From assembly GCF_014212125.1 (NCBI RefSeq), contig NZ_JACJVP010000043.1:49106-93125 (forward strand): 44,020 bases of DNA. Reading direction: 5' to 3'. Below are positions 26,373 through 34,691 of the stretch, one piece after another. Position numbers and translations under genes: made by a program. Every line of letters begins with the position of its first letter. Position 1 is the first letter of the stretch. This DNA is from Cohnella nanjingensis. GTDB taxonomy: Bacteria; Bacillota; Bacilli; Paenibacillales; Paenibacillaceae. The notes beneath the pieces were generated by a model. That model was not told where the DNA came from, did no database searches, and saw only the letters and a list, made by a program, of their open reading frames with translations.

Positions 26373-27465
26373 TGCATGTATGGTATGGCGGCATAGAAAG
26401 CCAATGAAGCATACGAGCAGAGCTGTGGCTGCGGGCGCGATTACGCTTGGTTTTATCGGCGGCTCGATTACCGATCCGCGGCCTCGCCACAATTGGCCGG
26501 AGGCGGTCATCGCCTGGTTTGTCGAGCGGTATCCGGGACTGCGCGTGTTCGTGGAAAATGCCGCCATCGGCGCAACTGGAAGCGAGCTGGCCGTATTCCG
26601 CGCCAAGCGGGATTTAATCGATCGCGGCTGCGATCTCGTCTTTGTCGATTACGCGGTCAATGACGGAGAAGAGCCTGCGGAGAAGCGGATGCGCACGCGG
26701 GAAGGGCTGCTGCGTAAGCTGCTGGATGGCGATCGGCGCGATGTCGTGCTCGTCTATACGTTCAGCCAAGCGTTCTACAAAGAAATAATGGGGGGCGAGG
26801 CGCCGGCGACGATCAGGGAGTTCGAACAGTTGGCGGATCATTACGGGCTTGGCTCGGTATGGATGAGTCTGTACGCGCTGGAAGAAGTGAAGAAAGGCCG
26901 GATGCGCTGGGAAGAATGGCTGCCCGACGGCCTTCATCCGACCGAACGCGGCAGTCTGAGCTACGCGCAAAGCGTTATCGCCTTCCTCGAGCGCGAGCTT
27001 CGGGCGAGCACGGCGCCGAGCGAACTTTCGCCGATCGAGCTACCGGAGCCATTGAATGCGGCCCACTGGGCGGGCGCCTACGACCTCCCATTTGCGGCGG
27101 TGCGGCTCGAAGGGCCGTGGACGATTCGCCGCGGTGCCCATTTGAGCTGGATCGACCGCATGTTGGAAAGCGCGGCCGTCGGGGCGAAGCTGAGTTTTGA
27201 TTTCCAAGGCCGCGGCTTGTCGCTCGGTTTCGACTTCGGACGCACATCGGCGGAATTCCGCTACCGGATCGATGACGGGGAATGGACCGTTTCTCAGCGG
27301 GATCGCCCCGCCTGGTGCGGCAACGACGGCTGGTATCGGATCTATTCGGCAGCGGACGATCTGGAGACGGGCGAGCATCGTTTCGAGCTTGAAGTCGTTC
27401 ATGGCGATCGAGCCGAATGCACGGGGTCGAATTTTCGCCTGGCGCTTATCGGGATCGTACCCTGA
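26362..27465 (+). CDS. SGNH/GDSL-type hydrolase, probable carbohydrate esterase
   Basis: A 367-aa cytoplasmic protein. Block I is GFIGGSITDP with the catalytic Ser35. NAAIGATGS gives the oxyanion glycine, DYAVND block III, and DGLHPT the catalytic Asp189/His192. A beta-rich C-terminal domain follows (about 240-367, FDFQGRGLSLGFDFGRTSAE), reminiscent of the jelly rolls attached to CE2-like esterases. It probably removes acetyl or similar groups from imported sugars. The start is ATG 26362, with GGGGGTG upstream and an 11-bp overlap with the GH28 gene. An in-frame ATG at 25867 lies wholly inside the GH28 gene and is not the start. Confidence 0.8.
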   Translation: MESNACMVWRHRKPMKHTSRAVAAGAITLGFIGGSITDPRPRHNWPEAVIAWFVERYPGLRVFVENAAIGATGSELAVFRAKRDLIDRGCDLVFVDYAVNDGEEPAEKRMRTREGLLRKLLDGDRRDVVLVYTFSQAFYKEIMGGEAPATIREFEQLADHYGLGSVWMSLYALEEVKKGRMRWEEWLPDGLHPTERGSLSYAQSVIAFLERELRASTAPSELSPIELPEPLNAAHWAGAYDLPFAAVRLEGPWTIRRGAHLSWIDRMLESAAVGAKLSFDFQGRGLSLGFDFGRTSAEFRYRIDDGEWTVSQRDRPAWCGNDGWYRIYSAADDLETGEHRFELEVVHGDRAECTGSNFRLALIGIVP

Positions 27466-27866
27466 CGAAGAAGAAAGAGGAAGAGCGGGAGGATACGGGC
27501 AGGCGCGAGGTCATCTTTATCCGCATCAGGTCCGCGCATTAGGTGCAAATGGATAAGAGCTAGATCCGACACGGCCATCGATTTACCGATCAATGCAACC
27601 GCTGGTTTTCATTTTGTAAGGTCCTGAAGGGCGCCTGCGTAGGCGCCCTTTTAAAAATGCCCTATGCTTGCCCCTTAAGTCTGTTGTTCAGCTATCCGTA
27701 AACAGCAACGGCCAATCAATTTGCTAAAATGGCTCTGTATGCAACCTCCTGAACATAGACAGCCGAAAATATCGGGAACCAGCAGGAATGGTCGATTGCC
27801 CAAAACCCTTACAGCAGTAGGCATCCGAGCATTCGCGGATATGTCAGGAGAATGTGTCCCGACATG
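27466..27866. other. Intergenic island end, no gene seen
   Basis: Apart from the terminator at 27627 I see no gene. A minus-strand open frame over 27675-27920 crosses the tRNA fragment and has no support. Confidence 0.5.
27627..27653 (+). terminator. Terminator of the island's GH2-GH28-SGNH genes
   Basis: Perfect 10-bp arms AAGGGCGCCT / AGGCGCCCTT, GCGT loop, then TT. Confidence 0.85.
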
Positions 27867-27920
27867 GAGGGGCTGGCGGTAGCAATACCGTGGAGGTTCG
27901 AGTCCTCTCGACCGAACCAT
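27867..27920 (+). repeat. Right attachment-site-like repeat: tRNA-Leu 3' fragment (attR)
   Basis: Bases 27867-27914 equal 8139-8186 exactly, then A replaces C and ACCAT matches again. The 5' half of the tRNA is missing, so this is no working tRNA. The changed base would break the acceptor pairing, consistent with free drift in a non-functional copy. Confidence 0.75.
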
Positions 27921-27938
27921 ATGACGATGATGAGATCG

Positions 27939-27961
27939 CTTGCTTAGGCAAGGGATTTTTT
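27939..27961 (+). terminator. Relic terminator after the tRNA-Leu fragment
   Basis: CTTGC/GCAAG stem, then GGATTTTTT. It parallels the terminator at 8206-8234 (both end AAGGGATTTTTT), as expected if this was the original downstream sequence of tRNA-Leu. Confidence 0.6.
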
Positions 27962-28020
27962 GATTTTCTTTTCATTAAAAGAAACCAGCCGCTAACGCGG
28001 AAAAATCTCACCCGCGCAAA

Positions 28021-28060
28021 AGAAGGACCAAAGCGACTCGCAGCCGCATTGGTCCTTCTT
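28021..28060 (-). terminator. Terminator of the GH3-GH38 unit
   Basis: Arms AGAAGGACCAA (28021-28031) and TTGGTCCTTCT (28049-28059), with T-rich sequence on both sides. It starts about 11 bp after the GH38 stop. Confidence 0.8.
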
Positions 28061-28070
28061 CTTTCTTCTA

Positions 28071-30800
28071 TTATAATGTACGCCAACCCGCCGTAACGAT
28101 CCGATACTTGCCAACCGCAAGCGCCCCGCGCACATTCTCGTCGGATTTTGTTTCCATTATAGAGCTCACATAAGGCACGCTGTCCTCGGCCGTCGTGATG
28201 CGCAGCTCGCTCTCCGAGCCGAGGACGTTGTACCACCGGGCCATCAGGTCCCCGCGCTCCTCGTTCGTCTTCAAGTTGGAGAAGAGGAGACCCTCGCCGT
28301 CCCAACGCAGGAACGCGTAGCGAGGCGGCAGGCTGCCTGCGTGCACGCCCGTCTGGCCGACGGTGACGGGCACCTGGAACCGGTGCGCTTCCCGGTAGGC
28401 CGCGATCCGGTCGTCCCCGCCGTGGGGGATGACCGTCCACTCCGCGGAGATCGCGCCGAGGCATTGGGCTTCCGGCGTCGGGAAGACGCCCCAGTCGCCC
28501 AGCTCGCCGACGGAGCGGAGCAGCGTGACGGCGAGCGTGCCGCGGTCGTCCTGCAGCGCCTCGTACTCGTTCAGGCCTTTGCCGGCTACGGTCAGGCCGC
28601 GGCCGCCGCCGTGAAGGTCGACGAACGCTTGCATGTGCTGGGCGTTGCACGGGTTCCGCCACTCGGCTGACGGCTTCGTAGCGCGTTCGGCGACTTCGAA
28701 GATCGAGTCGGCATAGTGAGCGTCGGCCGCCACATCGGTCGGATAGAGGACCCGCACGCGATGGTCCTTGGCCAGGTTGCCAAATGAGGCTTGGACGCGC
28801 ACGCCCTTGCCTTCGCGCTCGAGGCTCACGGTCGTCACGATCGCGAGCGGCACGCGCTCGGACGATCGGCCGGCCTTGCGCTCGACGATCGAGACCATCT
28901 CGTTCATCTCCGTCTCCAGCCGTTCGTCCGCCGATGCGGGGATCGATATCCGCTGCACGATCTCCAGCGTAGCCCGGTACGGCCGGTCCTCGGAGACGCG
29001 AATTTCGGCGATGCCGCCATGCGTCGTGATCGCCGAATCGCCTTCCGGTTGCCGGAAGATGTACTCGTTGCCGACGTCGCCGACATCCTCATAGTGACCG
29101 AGACCGGCATACCGCTGCCCGGTCCGCTTGTCCAGCAGCGTCAAGCCGCCGTCGGCTTCGACAGTCACGCGCAGATAGCCGTTCTCCAGCGTCGTCCCGT
29201 CGACGACGAGCGAGGCTGCGGCCTCCGCATCGGCGCTCCCGCCAGCCGACCGATCGGACACCCAGGCATACGCCGCGTGGCCCATCGCCGGCAGCGCGCC
29301 CGTCTCGAACGTCAGCCGGATCGCGCGCGCCATGTACGGCTGGCGGAACTTGTCGTTCGGCAGGTCGTAGCCGAACCGGACGCCCAAGTCCTCGGCCGTG
29401 CAATCGATGCGCTCGCCTAGATGATTCACGAGATAGCCCTGGCCGTGCGTGCGTCCCCGGACTTCCTCCATAACCTGGCGGGGATTCTCGCTCTGGTTGA
29501 AGTAGCGTTTTGCCAGCTCGACCTCGAAGGCGAGGACGGAGCTGCCTTCGTAGCCGCTCGTGTTGTAGACGACGAACGGCGCCGCGGATTCGCCTGCGTT
29601 CGCGAAGACGGAGGTGTCCGCTTTTGCGCTCAGGTAGGCGGCGCTGTCGGCAACGATGCTGTTGGCGACTTCGATGCTCTTCGCGAACCGGGTCTCCATC
29701 TCGCGGTACACTTCGTCCACGCTGCAGCCGCAGATGCTGTCGTGCGGATGGTTCTGCATCAGCGTCTTCCAGGCATAAGTGAAGAGCGCGTGCGGATAGG
29801 GCTTGCCCTCGGCATGCGCGAGCGTGGCGAGCGGTTCGGCGACCTTCTCCAGCAGCGTCTGATTCTCTTGGTTGCGCTGCTTGACGGGGACGCGGGCGGA
29901 AGCGGTGTTGGCGAGCGTGAACCATCCGTCGGTCTTCTGCCCGCGCAGCTCGCCCCTTGTCCGGCTGAGGTTCGAAGGCAGGGAGGCTTCGACGCTCGCG
30001 ATATAGTCCTTGAAGTTGGAATGGATAAATTCATAGTCCGGATACAGCTCCCGGGCGACCCGCAGCGCCTCGGACAGGTCCGTCTGCACGGGCTGGTGAT
30101 CGCACCCGTTCATCAGCAGGAGATGCGGGGTCGACGCGTACCGCTCCGCGCTCGCGAGCCGATGATCCCAGTAGGCTTGGGCAGCTTCCCGCTCGACGGG
30201 AATCTCCATGCCGTTGTTGTACCAGTTGGCGAACAGGATGCCGAGCACGCGGGAACCGTCCGGGGACTCCCAGATCAACTCCGAGAAGGGGGATTCCAGA
30301 TTGGCCTCTTCGCCGACCTGGTTGTTGAAGCCCGTCGCCTTGACGCCGCGGCCGAACACGGCATTCTCGATGCCCGCCTGACGGAGCAGTTGGGGCGCCT
30401 GGCCCATATTGCCGAACGAATCGGGGAAATAACCGACCTTGGACACCGGGCCGAATTCGCGGGCGTCGCGGTGCCCGATCTGCAGGTTGCGCACGTTGGC
30501 TTCGCTGCTGGTCAGGAATTCGTCCTGCAGCACGTACCAGGGGCCGGCGGACAGCTTGCCTTCCCGGACGAGCTGGCGCATCCGCTCTCTTTTCTCCGGA
30601 TAGATCTGCAGATAGTCTTCGAGCACGATCGATTGACCGTCCAGATAGAAGCTGCGGAATTCGGGATCGCGCTCGAACGTCTCCAACAGCGTATCCAGCG
30701 TCTCGACGAGCTTGACGTGATGGGCTTCGTAAGGCATGTACCACTCCCGGTCCCAATGCGTATGGGAGATGACGTGGACGGTACGTTTCGGTTCGCTCAT
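28071..30800 (-). CDS. GH38 alpha-mannosidase
   Basis: A 909-aa protein with no signal peptide. The N-terminal catalytic domain begins with ISHTHWDREWYMPYE (zinc ligands H15 and D17). GYFPDSFGNMGQAP holds the candidate nucleophile D127. A three-helix middle part (PHDSICGCSVDEVYREMETR) and beta-rich C-terminal domains follow. The length fits bacterial GH38 enzymes such as MngB. It would release alpha-mannose in the cytoplasm. It follows the GH3 gene by 69 bp on the same strand and is probably cotranscribed. Its G+C-rich codons match the backbone, not the island. Confidence 0.92.
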   Translation of the reverse strand: MSEPKRTVHVISHTHWDREWYMPYEAHHVKLVETLDTLLETFERDPEFRSFYLDGQSIVLEDYLQIYPEKRERMRQLVREGKLSAGPWYVLQDEFLTSSEANVRNLQIGHRDAREFGPVSKVGYFPDSFGNMGQAPQLLRQAGIENAVFGRGVKATGFNNQVGEEANLESPFSELIWESPDGSRVLGILFANWYNNGMEIPVEREAAQAYWDHRLASAERYASTPHLLLMNGCDHQPVQTDLSEALRVARELYPDYEFIHSNFKDYIASVEASLPSNLSRTRGELRGQKTDGWFTLANTASARVPVKQRNQENQTLLEKVAEPLATLAHAEGKPYPHALFTYAWKTLMQNHPHDSICGCSVDEVYREMETRFAKSIEVANSIVADSAAYLSAKADTSVFANAGESAAPFVVYNTSGYEGSSVLAFEVELAKRYFNQSENPRQVMEEVRGRTHGQGYLVNHLGERIDCTAEDLGVRFGYDLPNDKFRQPYMARAIRLTFETGALPAMGHAAYAWVSDRSAGGSADAEAAASLVVDGTTLENGYLRVTVEADGGLTLLDKRTGQRYAGLGHYEDVGDVGNEYIFRQPEGDSAITTHGGIAEIRVSEDRPYRATLEIVQRISIPASADERLETEMNEMVSIVERKAGRSSERVPLAIVTTVSLEREGKGVRVQASFGNLAKDHRVRVLYPTDVAADAHYADSIFEVAERATKPSAEWRNPCNAQHMQAFVDLHGGGRGLTVAGKGLNEYEALQDDRGTLAVTLLRSVGELGDWGVFPTPEAQCLGAISAEWTVIPHGGDDRIAAYREAHRFQVPVTVGQTGVHAGSLPPRYAFLRWDGEGLLFSNLKTNEERGDLMARWYNVLGSESELRITTAEDSVPYVSSIMETKSDENVRGALAVGKYRIVTAGWRTL

Positions 30801-30869
30801 AGGCTTTGCCTTCTTTCGGTGAGAGATGGGAACGGAACAAGAGGGGGAAGAGCAAGCTTCCCCCGTCGG

Positions 30870-33509
30870 TTACAGGACAAATTCCTCGGACACCGCGATC
30901 CGGTCGGAGCTGGGGCCGATCAGTACCCGGAACGCGCCGGGCTCGACGATCCACTTCAGGTCTCGGCCGAGCAGCCTCAGATCCTTGCCGTTCAGGGCGA
31001 ACGAGACGGTCGCCCGCTCTCCGGGATTCAGCCTGATCCGCTTGAATCGACGCAGGTCCTTCTCCGGTCTAGCGATCGCGCTGACCACGTCGCTCACGTA
31101 GAGCTGCACGACCTCGTCGCCGGCGCGCGAACCGGTATTCGCGACTTCGACCGAGACCTGGATCTCGGGGTCCGGGAGTCCACGGACGACGCTGACCGTC
31201 AAGCGATCGTAGCCGAACGTCGTATAGCTGAGGCCGTGCCCGAACGCGTAGAGCGGCCGGTTGTCGCCCTCGACGTAGTCCTTGGAGCCGCCGCGCCTGC
31301 GATTGTAATAGACGGGAATCTGACCCAGCGTCCGCGGGAACGAGATCGGGAGCCGGCCGGCCGGATTGTAGTCGCCGAACAGCACTTCGGCGATCGCGTC
31401 GCCGCCCCGCTCCCCGGGATACCAGGCTTCGAGGATCGCCGGGATGTGGGCGTCCTCCCAGCTCATCGTGATCGGTCGTCCGTTCTGAAGCACGAGGATG
31501 ACGGGGGTGCCCGTCTCGTAGACGGCCTTCAGCAGTTCCAGCTGCCTGCCCGGCAGATCCAAGCTGGCGCGGTCGACGCCTTCGCCGCAAGTCCGCCTGT
31601 CGTCGCCGAGCGCGACGATGGCGACGTCGGCGCTGCGGGCCAGCTCCACCGCCTCTTGCATGCTGGCCGTCTCGCGGCTCCAGCCCAGCATGACGGACAC
31701 GCCGTTCGTGTCTTTGCGATATTCCAGGCGGATCTCGTAGCTCCGTCCGGCCTCCAGCGCGACCGGGACGTTCCGGGTGGCGCTCTTGTCCTTGCCCCAG
31801 CCGTCGACGATCAGCTCGCCGTCCAGCCACAGGCGCATGCTGTCCGCGCTGACGGTGCCGATACGGCCGGACACATCCTGTTTCGGCACGAGCTTGCCCG
31901 TCCACCGCACGGAGAAGCCGAACGAATGCAGGCGCTGATCCGGCTTCGCGATGACCCAGTTGAAGTCGATCGACGAATCGTTGCGGGTCACGACGGGTTC
32001 GCCCGTTAGTTCGGGGTTGTTGAAGTACTCGCCCAGCAAGCCTTCGTTGCCGTGCGCGTCGAGAAGGCTGCCGGCCGGAATGGCTTCAAGCTCGTCCTCG
32101 AGGATGCCTGTGCCTTTGGCGAACGATACGCGGGTCGCCGGGGAGACGGAGCCGCGGATGCCTTGAAGCAGGGTCACCGGCTCAAAACCCTCGACGTACG
32201 GCGTATAATCGCCGAGCCGGGCGACGGCCGCGCTGGGTCCGATGACCGCGACGTGCGGCAGGTCCTTGCGGAGCGGCAGCGCCGCGCCCTCGTTCTTCAG
32301 CAGCACGATGCCTTCCCGGGCCGCCTGCAGCGCCGTCTCGCCGTGCTGCGCGCTGCGCACGACTTCGGCGGACAGGCCCGGCGCGATGTAGGGCTGCTCG
32401 AAGAGGCCGAGCATGAACTTGACCCGCAGTACCCGCCCGACAGCCTCGTTCACCGTGGACTCGGCGATCTCCCCGCCGCCGACCATGTCGACGATGGCAT
32501 TCTGATACACTTCGTGCGGATAGTCGTAATACTGCATGTCGCAGCCGGCGACGAGCGCCTGACGGATCGCTTCCTTCTCCGAGTCCGCCGTGAAGTGCGA
32601 GCGCTGGAGCCGGGAGATGGCGCCGAGGTCGGAGCGGACGAAGCCAGGCATGTGCCACTTGCCGCGCAGCACGCCCGTGAGCAGGCTCTCGTCGGACGCG
32701 CAGGGTACGCCGTCGATCGAGTTGTACGCGCACATGGCGTTGACGGCGCCCCCCTCGACGAAAGCGTCCTCGAACACCGGCATGTAATACGTCTCGATCT
32801 CGTTCAGGCCGAGCGAGGTCGCGGACTGGTTCAGGCCGCTCTCCGGCACGCCGTGCACGGCGAAGTGCTTGGGCTCGGCGACGATCGTATGATCCGTCGC
32901 GAGCGATTCGCCTTGCAGCCCCTTCACCATGGCGACCGCCATGCGGCCCGCCAGATGCGTGTCTTCGCCGTAGGTCTCCTCGACGCGTCCCCATCGGGGC
33001 TCGCGGGCCAGGTCGAGCACCGGCCCGAACGTCTCGTGAATGCCGAAGCTTCTCGTCTCGGCGGCGATGGCTTGGCCGATCGCCTCCGCGATTGCCGGAT
33101 TCCAAGACGAAGCCGTCGTGATGGCGTGCGGGAAGACCGTGCAGCCGGGCCGGCACAGGCCGTGGAGCGCTTCCTCGCTGAAGAGCATCGGGATGCCGAG
33201 CCGCGTCTCCTCGACGGCGTATCGCTGCAGCGCGTTATTGACCTCCGACGTCCCGTACAGATCGTGAATGCAGCCGATGCCTTCCTGTCCGATCGTCTCC
33301 TTCACTTTGTCCCACACAATCTCGGCATCCCGGGCCATGACCGTGTCCATATGGGGATGCGTGGCGCTCATGAACGTGGCGCCGAAATATTGGTCGAGCT
33401 GGCGGACCTTCTCCCGGATCGTCATGCGCGACAGCAAATCGCCGATCCGCGCTTCGATGGGCGCTTCCGGATTACGGTACAACGCTTTATTTTCTTGAGA
33501 GATGCTCAT
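30870..33509 (-). CDS. GH3 beta-glycosidase with PA14 domain
   Basis: An 879-aa protein, cytoplasmic by lack of a signal peptide. The GH3 N-terminal barrel has nucleophile D294 in GFVRSDLGAI; ETFGPVLDLAREPRWGR and KHFAVHG are typical. The alpha/beta sandwich domain follows. A PA14 domain is inserted at about 490-606 (LLGEYFNNPELTGEPV, MRLWLDGELIVDGWG). The fibronectin-like C-terminal domain ends near the stop. PA14-bearing GH3 enzymes are beta-glucosidases or xylosidases with restricted substrates. Start at ATG 33509, with GGAGG 8 bp upstream; the GTG at 33524 contains part of that site. Confidence 0.92.
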   Translation of the reverse strand: MSISQENKALYRNPEAPIEARIGDLLSRMTIREKVRQLDQYFGATFMSATHPHMDTVMARDAEIVWDKVKETIGQEGIGCIHDLYGTSEVNNALQRYAVEETRLGIPMLFSEEALHGLCRPGCTVFPHAITTASSWNPAIAEAIGQAIAAETRSFGIHETFGPVLDLAREPRWGRVEETYGEDTHLAGRMAVAMVKGLQGESLATDHTIVAEPKHFAVHGVPESGLNQSATSLGLNEIETYYMPVFEDAFVEGGAVNAMCAYNSIDGVPCASDESLLTGVLRGKWHMPGFVRSDLGAISRLQRSHFTADSEKEAIRQALVAGCDMQYYDYPHEVYQNAIVDMVGGGEIAESTVNEAVGRVLRVKFMLGLFEQPYIAPGLSAEVVRSAQHGETALQAAREGIVLLKNEGAALPLRKDLPHVAVIGPSAAVARLGDYTPYVEGFEPVTLLQGIRGSVSPATRVSFAKGTGILEDELEAIPAGSLLDAHGNEGLLGEYFNNPELTGEPVVTRNDSSIDFNWVIAKPDQRLHSFGFSVRWTGKLVPKQDVSGRIGTVSADSMRLWLDGELIVDGWGKDKSATRNVPVALEAGRSYEIRLEYRKDTNGVSVMLGWSRETASMQEAVELARSADVAIVALGDDRRTCGEGVDRASLDLPGRQLELLKAVYETGTPVILVLQNGRPITMSWEDAHIPAILEAWYPGERGGDAIAEVLFGDYNPAGRLPISFPRTLGQIPVYYNRRRGGSKDYVEGDNRPLYAFGHGLSYTTFGYDRLTVSVVRGLPDPEIQVSVEVANTGSRAGDEVVQLYVSDVVSAIARPEKDLRRFKRIRLNPGERATVSFALNGKDLRLLGRDLKWIVEPGAFRVLIGPSSDRIAVSEEFVL

Positions 33510-33558
33510 GTTCGTGTCCTCCACTGCAAGCGTCGATTATTAAACCTAACTCCAATAT

Positions 33559-33592
33559 AAAAAAAGACCCCCGACAGTTCCCGTCAGGGGTT
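33559..33592 (-). terminator. Terminator after the AraC gene
   Basis: On the minus strand the arms ACCCCTGAC and GTCGGGGGT pair, with CC/GG pairing near the loop, followed by CTTTTTTT. It lies between the AraC stop and the GH3 start. Confidence 0.85.
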
Positions 33593-33604
33593 GCGAACGA
33601 CTCG

Positions 33605-34435
33605 TCATTTTTTGCTGCGGAATTGGGAGGGGGTGCATCCGCTTACTTTTTTGAACACGCGGTTGAAGGTCTCGATGCTGTTGAAGCCCGACCGGAAGGC
33701 GATGTCCGTCACCGAAGCGTCGCGCCCCGCCAGCAGCAGGGACATGGCGACGCTCACGCGGAATTCGTTCACGTAATCGACGAAGCCGGCTCCCGTGGCT
33801 TCCTTGAAGAAACGGGAGAAGTAGGTCGCGCTGAAGCCGGCGATGCCGGCGGCGCGCTGCAGCGTAATCTCGGACGCGTAATCGCGCTCAATGTAGGCCA
33901 GCACCACTTGCAATCGTTCGAGCTGCTCCAGCTGTCGGGTACGCTCCTGCTGAGAGTAAGCCTCCATTGGCACCTGGCGGATGAGGGCCGCGGCCAGATC
34001 GTGGATTCGGGCCTTGAGGATGAGCTCGAAGCCGGTCTCGCGCGTCTCCCACTCCCGCAGGACGGCGCGGACGATCGGCGCGAGCGAACGGTGCAATTCG
34101 TCTTCGGGACGAAGGTGCGGCGTGGTGAACTTGCGGCCGAAGGCGAGATCGGAGTAGTCGTCGAAGACGGACTTGCCGATCTGGAGGATGATCTTGGCGC
34201 AGCCTTCCGGATTGGGGAAGAACCGATGCACGGCGCAAGAGCTGACGAGCAGAATATCGCCGGACCGCACGCGGAACAGATCGTCGTTGATCCCGATCTG
34301 CATGTCGCCATCGAGAATGTGGACGATCTCGATCTCCTGGTGCCAGTGGGCGGGGGTGCCGGTTTCTTCCTTGCCGACGATGATCTTGAGCGGATGATGG
34401 GTATTCAGAGCGATCTTCTCATGCCAAGGATTCAC
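33605..34435 (-). CDS. AraC-family transcriptional regulator with cupin domain
   Basis: A 276-aa protein. The N-terminal cupin-like sugar-sensing domain has HWHQEIEIVHILDG and IGINDDLFRVRSGDILLV. The C-terminal AraC double helix-turn-helix covers about 170-275 (ITLQRAAGIAGFSATYFSRF, VTDIAFRSGFNSIETFNRVF). It likely controls the flanking GH3-GH38 unit and the divergent GH95 gene. The start is GTG 34435, with GGGAG 6 bp upstream. Confidence 0.9.
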   Translation of the reverse strand: MNPWHEKIALNTHHPLKIIVGKEETGTPAHWHQEIEIVHILDGDMQIGINDDLFRVRSGDILLVSSCAVHRFFPNPEGCAKIILQIGKSVFDDYSDLAFGRKFTTPHLRPEDELHRSLAPIVRAVLREWETRETGFELILKARIHDLAAALIRQVPMEAYSQQERTRQLEQLERLQVVLAYIERDYASEITLQRAAGIAGFSATYFSRFFKEATGAGFVDYVNEFRVSVAMSLLLAGRDASVTDIAFRSGFNSIETFNRVFKKVSGCTPSQFRSKK

Positions 34436-34533
34436 GTTAATCTCCCGTACGCGGCGTTATTCTCTTCAGTCTAGCGGATATCGGAATGGGGGACAAGATC
34501 CGGCCCGGGCGCGCGCGGGAATGCGTTAGGGCA

Positions 34534-34563
34534 TTGCAATCCCGAACGGACCAAGTGTAGACT
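34534..34563 (+). promoter_or_regulatory. Possible promoter of the GH95 gene
   Basis: TTGCAA (34534-34539), 18-bp spacer and TAGACT (34558-34563) in the 256-bp divergent region. Moderate match only. Confidence 0.3.
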
Positions 34564-34691
34564 ACAAAAGCCAACATCCCCCTATTCAGGCGAATAAGCC
34601 GATAGGGTAACATGATCACGAGCAACCGCCTCGCGTACGCGCCGGAAGCCGGACGAGAAGCGGTCATCAGGGAGAGGAGCGTGCTGTCTGA

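Larger units (their letters stand above)
8187..27914. mobile_element. Probable tRNA-Leu genomic island carrying a glycan-use locus
   Basis: The stretch is bounded by tRNA-Leu on the left and an exact direct repeat of its 3' part on the right. Both repeats are followed by similar terminators (stems ending in AAGGGAT before a T run). Sampled lines show a composition shift: 29/60 G+C at 9001 against 44/60 at 2941 and 42/60 at 31321. The cargo is glycoside hydrolases, a sugar importer and a two-component system. No intact integrase is visible; a small decayed frame beside the tRNA (8233-8481, minus) may be one. The element therefore looks fixed rather than mobile today. That it is an island is inference; the repeat is seen directly. 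Confidence 0.65.

Noticed and set aside
27675..27920. Minus-strand open frame starting MVRSRGLEPP
   Set aside because: It begins inside the tRNA-Leu fragment; such frames are translated antisense of tRNA sequence and recur wherever tRNAs do.
29421..32009. An 862-codon plus-strand open frame
   Set aside because: It lies antisense to the GH38 and GH3 genes, whose motifs are unmistakable. Long antisense frames are common in G+C-rich coding DNA.
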